A stretch of 64,000 bases of DNA from Atopobium sp. UBA1382 (lineage in GTDB: Bacteria > Actinomycetota > Coriobacteriia > Coriobacteriales > Atopobiaceae), in contig DBQY01000016.1 in the NCBI GenBank assembly GCA_002305805.1, positions 193,694 to 257,693 of the forward strand, written 5' to 3'. The stretch's first letter is position 1. Every line of letters begins with the position of its first letter. The position numbers and the translations under genes were made by a program. A model generated the notes under the pieces. That model was not told where the DNA came from. It did not search any database and saw only the letters and a program-made list of their open reading frames with translations. Positions 16,506 through 26,730 of this stretch are shown here, in pieces.

Positions 16506-17041
16506 AGCTCGTCATCGCCTCCGACATCCACGGCGCCGCCGACGCCTGCGCACGCCTCATGACCGTCATCGAGGAGGAGTCCCCGGACCGCATCGTCCTC
16601 CTGGGCGACCTGCTCTACCACGGCCCGCGCAACGACCTCCCCGCCGACTACGCGCCCAAGCGCGTCATCGAGATGCTCAACTCCGTGGCGAATAACGTGA
16701 TTGCCGTGCGCGGCAACTGCGAGGCCGAGGTCGATCAGATGGTCCTCGGCTTCCCCTGCATGGCAGACCACAACGTCCTGCTTGACCCCGCTGCCGACAT
16801 GACGCTCTTCCTCACTCACGGCCACGTCTACGGCCCCGGCTACCACAACAGCGTGGACGCCTGGCCCGCGCTGCCGCCGCGCTCCGCGCTGGTCTACGGC
16901 CACACGCACATCAAGGTGAGCGAGAAGAACGCCGAGCGTGACGCGTGGATTTTCAACCCCGGGTCGGTGGGCATCCCCAAGGACGGCTCGGCGAGCTGCG
17001 GAATCTACGAGGACGGGCGCTTCGAGCATCGCCTGCTGTAG
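16502..17041 (+). CDS. yfcE: YfcE-type metallophosphoesterase
   Basis: A 179-residue calcineurin-like phosphodiesterase. The dimetal motifs are SDIHG (8-12), GDLLYHG, RGNCE (Asn-containing), THGH and GHTH, followed by NPGSVGIPK, which is diagnostic of the YfcE/MJ0936 group. Such enzymes hydrolyse phosphodiesters with manganese; the physiological substrate is not known. It overlaps the CbiK-like gene by 4 nt (ATGA), so it is the last gene of that operon. Confidence 0.9.
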   Translation: MKLVIASDIHGAADACARLMTVIEEESPDRIVLLGDLLYHGPRNDLPADYAPKRVIEMLNSVANNVIAVRGNCEAEVDQMVLGFPCMADHNVLLDPAADMTLFLTHGHVYGPGYHNSVDAWPALPPRSALVYGHTHIKVSEKNAERDAWIFNPGSVGIPKDGSASCGIYEDGRFEHRLL

Positions 17042-17075
17042 CCACGCGCTCTCCCTAAAACCCGCGCTTCAAAAA

Positions 17076-17098
17076 ATCTCATGTGTAGAGACTTAGAT
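17076..17098 (+). promoter_or_regulatory. HAIR-like HspR operator upstream of dnaK
   Basis: ATCTCATG, 7 nt (TGTAGAG), ACTTAGAT. The right half-site is identical to those before clpB and hsp20; the left half is degenerate. A -10-like TATAGA follows at 17103-17108, so the operator covers the -35 region. Confidence 0.75.
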
Positions 17099-17202
17099 TA
17101 TGTATAGAATCGTCACGCACAGGGGATAAAATCAACCGTACACACGGATAAAAGCGAGCGGGCCGGCGCACGCGGGCCTCACGCAGGAAAGGGAGAGCAA
17201 CC

Positions 17203-19107
<1,905 letters not shown>

Positions 19108-19109
19108 CC

Positions 19110-19170
19110 CCAGGTAGGCCGTACCTGGTTCAAGAGATTCGGAGGCGGCCACGGCTTCGCGGCCGCCTCC
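19110..19170 (+). promoter_or_regulatory. Two hairpins between dnaK and grpE
   Basis: CCAGGTA/TACCTGG (19110-19128, loop GGCCG) and GGAGGCGGCC/GGCCGCCTCC (19141-19170, 10-bp stem, 10-nt loop). Neither is followed by a clear T-run. They may attenuate or process the mRNA so that dnaK is made in excess of grpE-dnaJ-hspR. Confidence 0.55.
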
Positions 19171-19195
19171 GTCTGATTTGGTCGAGGAGGGTGAC

Positions 19196-19984
19196 GTGAG
19201 AGTGCCCATCGAGGTAGAGGACGAGAAGAACGAGGCCATGGGGCCCGACGAGATGGAGACGGACGCGGTTGCCGAGAAGGACGACGCGCCCGAGGCAAAG
19301 ACCGGCGAGCCGGACGAGGACGCCGAGGAGCGCGCCCGCGTGGAGGCGGCCATCCGTGCCGGCGAGGAGGCGGCGGAGCGCGAGCTCGCGGCTGATGCCG
19401 GCAAGCTCCGCGAGGAGCGCGACGAGCTGCAGAAGAGGCTCACCGACGTCGAGGACCAGATCGAGGCGGCCAAGAAGGAGGCCGCCGAAGCCACGGACCG
19501 CATGCTTCGCCTGCAGGCCGATTGGGAGAACTACCGCCGCCGCACCGCCGCCGAGCGCCTCGCGGAGAAGGAGCGCGCCGCCGAGGGCCTGGTTACCAAC
19601 CTGCTGCCCGTGATCGACGACATCGAGCGCGCCATCGAGCACGCCGGCGCGACCGAGGATGACGCCCAGCTCAAGCAGTTCGTGGACGGCGTCTGCGCAG
19701 TGCACGCCAAGATGCTCGGCGTGCTCTCCAAGGAGGGCGTAGAGCCGATCGACCCGGCGGGCGAGCCCTTTGACCCCCTGGCCCACCAGGCCGTCGGCCG
19801 CGTCGAGGACGCCGAGGCGTTCGACGAGACCGTGGCCCAGGTCTATCAGAAGGGCTACAAGATGGGCGAGAAGGTCATCCGCACCGCGATGGTGACGGTG
19901 ACCTACGGTGGGCCCAAGCGCCCCGTCGAGCAGCCGGAGGAATCCGGGGACGAGGGCGAGAGCGTGGAGAAGGACGAGGCGTAG
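19196..19984 (+). CDS. grpE: Nucleotide exchange factor GrpE
   Basis: A 262-residue GrpE, which releases ADP from DnaK. It has a long acidic N-terminal extension (about 1-65), a long coiled coil (about 65-125; LREERDELQKRLTDVEDQIE), the WENYRRR motif that starts the conserved core, and the C-terminal beta domain (GVEPIDPAGEPFDPLAHQAVG, YKMGEKVIRTAMVTV). The GTG at 19196 with GGAGG 5 nt upstream is chosen over the TTG at 19178. It is the second gene of the heat-shock operon, between dnaK and dnaJ. Confidence 0.95.
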   Translation: MRVPIEVEDEKNEAMGPDEMETDAVAEKDDAPEAKTGEPDEDAEERARVEAAIRAGEEAAERELAADAGKLREERDELQKRLTDVEDQIEAAKKEAAEATDRMLRLQADWENYRRRTAAERLAEKERAAEGLVTNLLPVIDDIERAIEHAGATEDDAQLKQFVDGVCAVHAKMLGVLSKEGVEPIDPAGEPFDPLAHQAVGRVEDAEAFDETVAQVYQKGYKMGEKVIRTAMVTVTYGGPKRPVEQPEESGDEGESVEKDEA

Positions 19985-20038
19985 CCCGGTTCTTCTCGCC
20001 AACACACGGCATGAGACGCGAAAGGAGGCGCGTGTGAC

Positions 20039-21007
20039 ATGGCAACCAATCAGAACTACTACGACATCCTGGGCGTGAAGCGCGACGCTTCCGACGACGA
20101 CATCAAGAGGGCGTTTCGCAAGCTCGCTGCCAAGTACCACCCCGACGCGGGTGGTGACGAGCAGAAGTTCAAGGAGGTCAGCGAGGCGTACACCACGCTC
20201 TCCGACCCCAAGAAGCGCCGCGAGTACGACCAGATGCTGATGTTCGGCGGCATTCCCGGGGCAGACTTCGGCGGCTCCGGCGGACGCGGCCGCTACTCCT
20301 ACACGACGAACGTCGGAGGCGACTGGTCCGACATCTTCAACAACATGCGCGGGGGTGACGGCGGCTTCGGAGGCTTCGACTTCTCCTCGATCTTTGGCGG
20401 GGCGGCCGGTGCGCGCGCCGCGAACCGGCCGACCAAGGGTTCCGACCTCACCATGTCCGTGGACGTCTCCGCCGAGGAGGCCTTCCGCGGGGCAACGCGC
20501 AAGGCCACGTACCGCGTGCCGTCCACGGGCGAGGAGCAGACGCTCACGATCAAGATCCCGGCAGGCGCGGTGGACGGCGGCAAGCTCCGCTACCGCGGCC
20601 GCGGCGAGTACGGCACCAACGGCGGCGACCGAGGCGACCTGGTGATCACCACGCATGTCGCCGAGCACCCCGTCTTCAAGCGCGATGGCGCCGACGTGCG
20701 CATGGAGCTGCCGCTCAGCATCTACGAGGCAACGCTCGGCGCCACTGTTGACGTGCCCACGCCCGATGGCACCGAGGTCCGTCTCAAGGTTCCTGCGGGA
20801 ACGCAGGACGGCAAGACGTTTCGTTTCCGCGACCTCGGCGCGCCCAACGTCAAGCGCAAGGGTTCGCGCGGCGCGCTCTTTGTGACCGTGCGCGTGAAGG
20901 TTCCGACAATGCTTTCCAAGAAGGAGCGCGACGCCCTCGCAGCGCTGCGCGACGCGGACACGCGAGACTACCGCGAGGAGGTCATGCGCTATGGCGCAAG
21001 GCGATAG
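20039..21007 (+). CDS. dnaJ: DnaJ-type J-protein lacking the zinc-finger domain (CbpA-like)
   Basis: A 322-residue J-protein: J domain (about 5-70) with the HPD motif in KYHPDAGG, a Gly/Phe-rich linker (about 75-135), and two C-terminal beta-sandwich domains (about 145-310). The four CXXCXGXG zinc repeats of classical DnaJ are absent, so it is of the type II/CbpA kind that stimulates DnaK ATPase. It sits in the DnaJ position, so it probably serves as HspR-regulated DnaJ. AGGAGG lies upstream of the ATG. It overlaps hspR by 17 nt. Confidence 0.92.
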   Translation: MATNQNYYDILGVKRDASDDDIKRAFRKLAAKYHPDAGGDEQKFKEVSEAYTTLSDPKKRREYDQMLMFGGIPGADFGGSGGRGRYSYTTNVGGDWSDIFNNMRGGDGGFGGFDFSSIFGGAAGARAANRPTKGSDLTMSVDVSAEEAFRGATRKATYRVPSTGEEQTLTIKIPAGAVDGGKLRYRGRGEYGTNGGDRGDLVITTHVAEHPVFKRDGADVRMELPLSIYEATLGATVDVPTPDGTEVRLKVPAGTQDGKTFRFRDLGAPNVKRKGSRGALFVTVRVKVPTMLSKKERDALAALRDADTRDYREEVMRYGARR

Positions 21008-21455
21008 GGACGCCCGGGACCGGGAGCGCGGTCGCGACCGCGACAAGCCGCTCTACATGATCAGCGTGGCCGCCGAGCTCACCGGCATGCACCCGCAGAC
21101 CCTGCGCGTCTACGAGCAGAAGGGGCTCGTCACGCCCGGGCGCTCGCGCGGCAACACGCGCCTGTACTCCCAGGCGGACATCGAGCGGCTGAGCCTCATC
21201 TCCAAGCTCACCGACGAGGGCATCAACCTCGCCGGCGTGGTGCGCATCCTCGACATGCGCGAGCGGATGCTCGAGCGCGAGGCAGAGCTCGACGAGCTGC
21301 GCGCCCGCGTCCGCGCGCTCGAGGACGAGGTCCATGAGTACAAGATGCAGGAGAAGATCACCGCGCTCGCCCGCTACGACGCCGCGAGCAGCCCGGAGCA
21401 GGTCATGCGCCGCCTGCTGCTGAACGGCGCTCCGGACGAGAAGGACGACGAGTAG
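20991..21455 (+). CDS. hspR: Heat-shock repressor HspR (MerR family)
   Basis: A 154-residue MerR-type regulator. The winged helix-turn-helix is at about 22-90 ([40 protein letters not shown]), followed by a coiled coil (about 95-120) and a variable tail. HspR represses dnaK-operon genes through HAIR sites, usually with DnaK as corepressor. It is encoded at the end of dnaK-grpE-dnaJ with a 17-nt overlap, giving feedback control. Three HAIR-like sites in this window, before dnaK, clpB and hsp20, are its likely targets. Confidence 0.95.
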   Translation: MAQGDRDARDRERGRDRDKPLYMISVAAELTGMHPQTLRVYEQKGLVTPGRSRGNTRLYSQADIERLSLISKLTDEGINLAGVVRILDMRERMLEREAELDELRARVRALEDEVHEYKMQEKITALARYDAASSPEQVMRRLLLNGAPDEKDDE

Positions 21456-21465
21456 CGACCGTCGC

Positions 21466-23337
21466 CTACTGTCCCTGGAATGCGCGCTCGAGCGTGTAAC
21501 GGTCGATCAGCGAGCTCGCGACACCCTCGCGCGTGGTGCTGAAACCCGCCGCGTAGTTGGCCTTCATGACGGCAAGCCGCAGATCGTCGCCGTCGAGCAG
21601 GCAGGCGGCGAGCGCGCTGACGAATGCGTCGCCAGCCCCGGTGGTGTCGATGGACTCGAACGGAGCGGCGGGGAAGCTCTCCCGGTACGTCGCGGTGTGG
21701 ACGTAGCAGCCCTCGGCGCCGAGCGTCACGACGACCGCCTCCACACCACGTTCCAGCAGGAGCTCCGCCCGCTCCTCCAGGCTGGAGCCTTCGGGGCAGA
21801 TGGCCTCGAGCTCGGTCTGGTTGGGCACCAGGACGCTGACCCTTGAGACGACCTCGTCGGGGATGCTCTTGCACGACGCCGGCTTGAAGATGACCCGCGA
21901 CCCGTGTGCCCTCGCCACGTCGCATGCGGCTGCCACGGCCTCCATGGGGATCTCCGACTGGACGAGGCAGTACTGTGCCCCCTCGAAGAGCTCCTCGCGC
22001 GCGTGCACGTCATGCGCCTGCAGGCTGGCGTTGGCTCCCGAGAGTATGCCGATCATGGACTCGCCCTGCTGGTCGACGAAGATGTAGGCGCGGCCGGTCT
22101 CCGTCCCGGGCTTGCGGTAGATGCCGGACGTGTCGACCCCGTAGCCCTCGAGGACCTGGTAGACCATGTCGGAGGAAGAGTCCACACCGACGTCGCCGAC
22201 AAGGACGACGCGGTGCCCGAGCTTTGCGAGGCCGACGGCCTCGTTCGCTCCCTTTCCGCCCGGATAGACGAGGGAGGTCCTCGTGGTGACGGTGGTCCCC
22301 GTGTTGGGGAGCGCGGGGACGGAGAGGCGCGTGTCGATGTTGATGCTCCCCACGACGACGGCGTGCTTGGGCTGATGCGCCGAGGGCTGGCCGATCGAGT
22401 TCTCGTTGTCGAGGCTGAAGCTCTGGAAGAACTCCTCGCTCTGCTCCCGCCCCTCGATCTGGTCTATGAGGCGTCCGCAGGCGATGCGCCCGAAGTCGGA
22501 GTTGCGGATCGTGTACGTCGAGATCGCGTCGTTGGTGTCCGCGATCCAGGAGGTTCCCGCGTCGTTTCTCAGGGAGACTATCGAGACGTCGTCGGGCGCG
22601 TGATAGTGGAGCGACTCGAGTCGCGCATAGAGCGTGGCGGCAATCTGGTAGTGCGAGCACACGATGCCCGTGATCTCCCCGGTCCCCACCTTCGTGAAGA
22701 GCTCGCTCGAGACCTCGGTGAACAGCTGCGCGCCGCCAAAGGCGAGCCCGTTCTCGAAGAGGCAGCGCTTGAAACCCTTGATGAAGTCGCGGGTGCGCCT
22801 GCCCTCGGTGACGAGGCAGGCGATTCGCTCGTGGCCGCGGCGAACCAGCTCGTTAGTGATGTCATAGGCGGCAACCTCGTAGGGGAGCAGCAGCGACTGG
22901 TCGCCCCCGTAGGAGCCGATGGTGAGGACGCGCGCATCTCCGGTCTCGAGTGACGCGCGGTCCTCGAGGCTATTCTCGTTTACCGGCTCCCAGATGATGC
23001 CCGTGGCACCGGCGCTCTTGACGGCCGCAATGTTCTTGCGCTCCTGCTCGAGGTCGGCGTTGCTGTCAAAGACGAGCGTGGCATAGCCGGCCTGCTGCGC
23101 AACGGACAGGATACCGTCCAGCGTGGAGTCGAGCGAGATGGGTGAGCGGAAGATCACGCCGATGAGCCAGTCCCTGTTGGCGCGGGCTCGCGAGTAGGGC
23201 GTGTAGTGATAGTCCCTGACGACCTTGAGGACCCTCTCGCGCGTGCTCGCGCTGATTGACGCGTCCTTGTGGTTGATGACCTTGGAGACGGTGGAGGGGG
23301 AGACTCCCGCAAGCTTGGCAATGTCGCCGATGTCCAT
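21466..23337 (-). CDS. LacI-family regulator fused to a PfkB/ribokinase-like kinase
   Basis: A 623-residue three-part protein: LacI helix-turn-helix (1-50, DIAKLAGVSPSTVSKVINHK), a periplasmic-binding-protein-like sensor (about 57-310), and a complete PfkB kinase (about 325-615) with PGGKGAN (359-365) and DTTGAGDAF (about 575). The kinase motifs are intact, so it may phosphorylate the same sugar that it or the operon senses. It diverges from the ECF/nucleoside operon at 23566 and is its likely regulator. The ATG at 23337 follows GGAGGAGCGGAG. The whole frame is uninterrupted, so this is not an assembly join. Confidence 0.9.
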   Translation of the reverse strand: MDIGDIAKLAGVSPSTVSKVINHKDASISASTRERVLKVVRDYHYTPYSRARANRDWLIGVIFRSPISLDSTLDGILSVAQQAGYATLVFDSNADLEQERKNIAAVKSAGATGIIWEPVNENSLEDRASLETGDARVLTIGSYGGDQSLLLPYEVAAYDITNELVRRGHERIACLVTEGRRTRDFIKGFKRCLFENGLAFGGAQLFTEVSSELFTKVGTGEITGIVCSHYQIAATLYARLESLHYHAPDDVSIVSLRNDAGTSWIADTNDAISTYTIRNSDFGRIACGRLIDQIEGREQSEEFFQSFSLDNENSIGQPSAHQPKHAVVVGSINIDTRLSVPALPNTGTTVTTRTSLVYPGGKGANEAVGLAKLGHRVVLVGDVGVDSSSDMVYQVLEGYGVDTSGIYRKPGTETGRAYIFVDQQGESMIGILSGANASLQAHDVHAREELFEGAQYCLVQSEIPMEAVAAACDVARAHGSRVIFKPASCKSIPDEVVSRVSVLVPNQTELEAICPEGSSLEERAELLLERGVEAVVVTLGAEGCYVHTATYRESFPAAPFESIDTTGAGDAFVSALAACLLDGDDLRLAVMKANYAAGFSTTREGVASSLIDRYTLERAFQGQ

Positions 23338-23448
23338 GGGTGCTCCGCTCCTCCTCTGTGGCCCTAACCAACAAGATTTTAGTTATTCACGCGCAAGTGC
23401 AGTGTAAGCACCGTTGAGGGCTGGGTAAGGGACCGTTTGCCGAGACCG

Positions 23449-23512
23449 TGTTCAATTTTTACTCACAACGCTACAATGTGCGAAGGAAAGAAATTTAGGA
23501 AAATAATTTCCT
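23449..23512 (+). promoter_or_regulatory. Putative promoter and operator of the ECF/nucleoside operon
   Basis: TACAAT at 23472-23477 fits a -10 box; TGTTCA at 23449-23454 is a weak -35 at 17-nt spacing. Downstream, AGGAAA (23497-23502) and TTTCCT (23507-23512) form an inverted repeat with a 4-nt spacer in an AT-rich stretch near the expected transcript start. It is a candidate site for the divergently encoded LacI-PfkB regulator. Confidence 0.5.
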
Positions 23513-23565
23513 TAAATAAAAGAATGGGATGGGCTGTAAGGGGAGAAAGGATTGGTGGTTTTCGC

Positions 23566-24228
23566 ATGTCAGAGAAGCTAACGTTTGGAGACAAGCTGAA
23601 GGCTCAGTTCTCGACCAAGTCGCTCGTGCTTATTCCCATTGCGGTGGGAATTAACCTCATCGGCGGCACGCTCTGCTCGATGCTCAAGCTCCCGCTGTTC
23701 CTGGACACGGTCGGAACGCTCGTCGTCGCCTGCCTGTCTGGTCCGTGGGTGGCGGCGCTCACTGGTCTTCTGACCAACGTCTTCCTGGGCATCGTGGCCA
23801 ACCCGGTCAACTTCCCGTACGCGATCGTGAGCGTCCTCGTCGGTCTGACCGCGGGCTACCTCGCTCGCGCGGGCCTCTTCAACAAGCTCTGGGGCGTGAT
23901 CGTCGTTTGGATTGCCGTCACGCTCGTCAACTCGATTTCCGCGGCGCTCATCACCTCGTTCGTCTTTGGTGGCGCCACGGGTATCAACGGCACCTCGATG
24001 ATCACCGCCGCCTTCGTGGTCGCCCTGCAGGACGTGCTGCTCTCGGTCTTCTCGTCCGCAATCATCGAGAACCTCATCGACAAGGGCATCTCCGTGCTCA
24101 TCGCCTATGCCATCTGGCGCAAGATTCCCCGCCGCTTCATCAGCCAGTACGCCATGGCTGGCCGCGATGACGCCGAGGGCGACGTCGAGGAGCTCGACGA
24201 CCTCGACGATTCCGACGCGGGCCTCTAG
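23566..24228 (+). CDS. Putative ECF transporter S component (substrate-binding membrane protein)
   Basis: A 220-residue membrane protein with about six hydrophobic helices (SLVLIPIAVGINLIGG near 22, LFLDTVGTLVVACLSGPWVAALTG near 49, and later segments) and a charged C-terminal tail (DDAEGDVEELDDLDD). The LDTVGT-LSGPWVAALTGLLTN pattern is typical of S components that bind a small-molecule substrate. The ATG at 23566 gives a soluble N-terminus MSEKLTFGDK. Genes for the T and two A components follow directly. The substrate is unknown, but the downstream hydrolase and kinases suggest a nucleoside or pentoside. Confidence 0.8.
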   Translation: MSEKLTFGDKLKAQFSTKSLVLIPIAVGINLIGGTLCSMLKLPLFLDTVGTLVVACLSGPWVAALTGLLTNVFLGIVANPVNFPYAIVSVLVGLTAGYLARAGLFNKLWGVIVVWIAVTLVNSISAALITSFVFGGATGINGTSMITAAFVVALQDVLLSVFSSAIIENLIDKGISVLIAYAIWRKIPRRFISQYAMAGRDDAEGDVEELDDLDDSDAGL

Positions 24229-24261
24229 GCCCGGGCTCGTTCGAGAGAGGGGAGTGAACCG

Positions 24262-25053
24262 ATGACCGAGCAGGCTGGAGGTGCGCGCGCCGAGTGGCTG
24301 CGCGGGCTCAACCCCACGGCCAAGCTCGCGGCGGTCCTCTTGCTGGGCGCTGCCGCTATGGCCTTCCCCAGCCCCGTGCTGGGGGCATGCCTGATCGTGG
24401 TCCTGTTCGTCGTTGCGGCGAGCTCGGGGATGCTGGCGCCCTTTGCAAAGCTGATGGTTGGCTTTGGTATCCCCGTCACGATCATGTTGCTCTTCATCCA
24501 GGGGTGCTACAGCCCCGCCAACGTTACGTTTATTGCCGACCTCGGGTTTGCGCGCCTAGGGCTCGAGGGCGTGATGAGCGCCCTGCAGACCGTGGTGACG
24601 CTGCTCGTCTTCCTGGGTGGGTTCTACCTGATGAACGAGACCACCTACACGGGCGAGCTCGTTGCTGACCTCACGAGTCGCGGCCTCCCACCCAAGGCGG
24701 GATACCTGGTGCTCGCGAGCCTCAACGTGGTTCCGCAGATGCGTCGCCGCATGGCGACGATCCAGGAGGCGCAGGTCTCGCGCGGCCTCGACATGGAGGG
24801 CAGTCTGGTGTCGCGCCTGCGCGCAACTATCCCCCTGCTCGGCCCCGTGATCATGTCCTCGCTCACGGACGCCGAGGAGCGGAGCATGACGCTCGAGACC
24901 CACGGCTTCCACCTCAACGAGGTACGTCACACCAGCTACGTGGTCGTGCACCACGCACGCGCCGACCGGCCGATCGTCGTCATCGCCGTCGCACTGTTCG
25001 TCGTGTCTCTCGCTATCCGCATCGCCGCCCTTGCCGGTCTGATTGCCATCTAG
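24262..25053 (+). CDS. ecfT: ECF transporter T component (EcfT, CbiQ family)
   Basis: A 263-residue membrane coupling protein of energy-coupling-factor transporters, linking the S component to the ATPases. Hydrophobic helices lie near 20-60, 70-90, 105-125 and 235-260. The cytoplasmic coupling motifs are present as SRGLDMEG (about 173-180) and LETHGF (about 212-217), corresponding to the usual ARG-type motifs. It is the second gene in the S-T-A-A order, with a typical 33-nt gap after the S gene. Confidence 0.9.
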   Translation: MTEQAGGARAEWLRGLNPTAKLAAVLLLGAAAMAFPSPVLGACLIVVLFVVAASSGMLAPFAKLMVGFGIPVTIMLLFIQGCYSPANVTFIADLGFARLGLEGVMSALQTVVTLLVFLGGFYLMNETTYTGELVADLTSRGLPPKAGYLVLASLNVVPQMRRRMATIQEAQVSRGLDMEGSLVSRLRATIPLLGPVIMSSLTDAEERSMTLETHGFHLNEVRHTSYVVVHHARADRPIVVIAVALFVVSLAIRIAALAGLIAI

Positions 25054-25063
25054 GAGGTGTGCC

Positions 25064-25918
25064 ATGTCAGAAGCTGCCCTCAGGGTCGAGGACTTCTCGT
25101 TCCGCTACCGTGATACCAAGCGCTATGCCGTGCGCCACCTGAGCTTCGAGGTGCCGCAGGGCGGGTTCCTCTGCGTCGTCGGGCCTAACGGATCCGGCAA
25201 GTCCACGCTCTGCAACGCGCTCGTGGGCCTCATCCCGCATCACTTCACCGGCAAGCTCCACGGCACGGTGAGCGTGTTTGGCTCCGACGTCTCCAAGAAG
25301 ACGATCGCCGACCTCTCAACGGACATCGGTTTCGTCTTCCAGAACCCGTTCAACCAGCTCTCGTATACCGCGAACACGGTTGCCGAGGAGCTCGCCTATG
25401 GCCTGTGCAACCGCGGCGTGCCGCGCGACGAGATGGTAGTGCGCGTCGAGGCGATCGCGCACACCCTGCGTCTCGACGGGCTCCTGGAGCGCAACCCCCT
25501 CGAGCTCTCCGGTGGTCAGGTCCAGCGCGTCGCGCTCGGCTCGACCCTCATCCTGAATCCCAAGATCCTCGTTCTCGACGAGTGCACGACGCAGCTCGAC
25601 CCCCTGGGAAGCGAGGAAATCTTCGACATCGTCCGCGCGCTCAACGAGGACGGGATGACCGTCGTCATGGTCGATCACGACATGGAGCGCGTTGCTCGCT
25701 GCGCCGACACCGTCCTGGCCCTAAGGGACGGGAACCAGGTGGCGCTGGGAACGCCCCGAGAGGTCTTCGGCATGGCGGGGCTCGAGGAGCAGGGCGTCGA
25801 TATTCCAGACTTCGTTCGCGTCACCAGGGCCCTCTCTGCGTCCGGCCTCGCCGACGGCGACATCGAGCTCACCGAGGGACCCACCATCGAGCGCGTAAGG
25901 GAGGCGATGGGTCGATGA
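25064..25918 (+). CDS. ecfA: ECF transporter ATPase, first A component
   Basis: A 284-residue ABC ATPase: Walker A GPNGSGKST (about 42-50), Q-loop VFQNPFNQL, signature LSGGQVQRV, Walker B ILVLDECTTQLDP (Cys in place of the usual Pro of DEPT) and the switch His in MVDHDMERV. It powers substrate import with EcfT. The ATG at 25064 follows AGGAGGTG and sits 10 nt after ecfT. Its stop overlaps the start of the second ATPase by 4 nt (ATGA). Confidence 0.92.
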   Translation: MSEAALRVEDFSFRYRDTKRYAVRHLSFEVPQGGFLCVVGPNGSGKSTLCNALVGLIPHHFTGKLHGTVSVFGSDVSKKTIADLSTDIGFVFQNPFNQLSYTANTVAEELAYGLCNRGVPRDEMVVRVEAIAHTLRLDGLLERNPLELSGGQVQRVALGSTLILNPKILVLDECTTQLDPLGSEEIFDIVRALNEDGMTVVMVDHDMERVARCADTVLALRDGNQVALGTPREVFGMAGLEEQGVDIPDFVRVTRALSASGLADGDIELTEGPTIERVREAMGR

Positions 25919-26730
25919 AGATCGAGGTAAAGAACCTGGTCCACGAGTACATTCCCGGACAGCGCGCCCTTGATGGCGTCAACCTGACCATCGAGGGCAC
26001 CGAGCCGCTCGCCATCATCGGCCAGAACGGCGCGGGCAAGACCACGCTCGTCAAGCACTTCGACGCCATCCTCCGCCCGACCTCGGGCACCGTGGTGATC
26101 AACGGGCGCGACCTCTCCGAGCTGACGTGCGCCCAGTGGGCGGCGCAGGTGGGCTACGTCTTCCAGAACCCCGACAACCAGCTCTTCCTTGAGACGGTCC
26201 GCAAGGAGTTCGAGTTTGGCCCTCGTCAGGTTGGGATGGACGAGGCCCGTATCGAGAAGCGCCTCAAGCACGTCGCCGAGCTGGTCGGTCTTGCCGACAA
26301 GCTCGACGTCAACCCCGCCGACCTCTCGCCGGCTGAGAAGAAGTTCTGCGCCATCGGCTCCGTCGTGATGATGGACTGCGACGTCGTCATCTTCGACGAG
26401 CCTACCTGTGGCCAGGACCTCGAGGGCAACGCACGGCTCGAGCGCATCATTGCCGCGCTGCGCGATGCCGGCAAGCTGTGCATCACGATTTCGCACGACG
26501 TCAAGTTCGTAACTCGCTGCTTCCCTCGGGCCGTGGTCATGTGCCAGGGGAAGGTGCTCGTACAAGGGCCGGTCGAGGAGGTTTTCTCCCAGGTTGACCT
26601 GCTCAAGCAATCCTTTGTCGTCCCGCCCCCGATATGTCGCGTCGCGCTGGGGGCCGGAATGAGCCAGGCCGTGTTCAGTGTGGACGACCTCGTTGAGAGG
26701 GTCCGGAAAGAAAGGAACAACTGTGAGTGA
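25915..26730 (+). CDS. ecfA: ECF transporter ATPase, second A component with degenerate signature
   Basis: A 271-residue ABC ATPase partner: Walker A GQNGAGKTT (about 37-45), Q-loop VFQNPDNQLF, Walker B VVIFDEPTCGQD and switch His in TISHDVKF. The ABC signature is LSPAEKKFCAI instead of LSGGQ, so one of the two composite ATP sites of the heterodimer is probably degenerate, a known theme in asymmetric ABC dimers. ATG at 25915 overlaps the first ATPase gene. Its stop overlaps the next gene, which starts at 26723. Confidence 0.9.
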   Translation: MKIEVKNLVHEYIPGQRALDGVNLTIEGTEPLAIIGQNGAGKTTLVKHFDAILRPTSGTVVINGRDLSELTCAQWAAQVGYVFQNPDNQLFLETVRKEFEFGPRQVGMDEARIEKRLKHVAELVGLADKLDVNPADLSPAEKKFCAIGSVVMMDCDVVIFDEPTCGQDLEGNARLERIIAALRDAGKLCITISHDVKFVTRCFPRAVVMCQGKVLVQGPVEEVFSQVDLLKQSFVVPPPICRVALGAGMSQAVFSVDDLVERVRKERNNCE

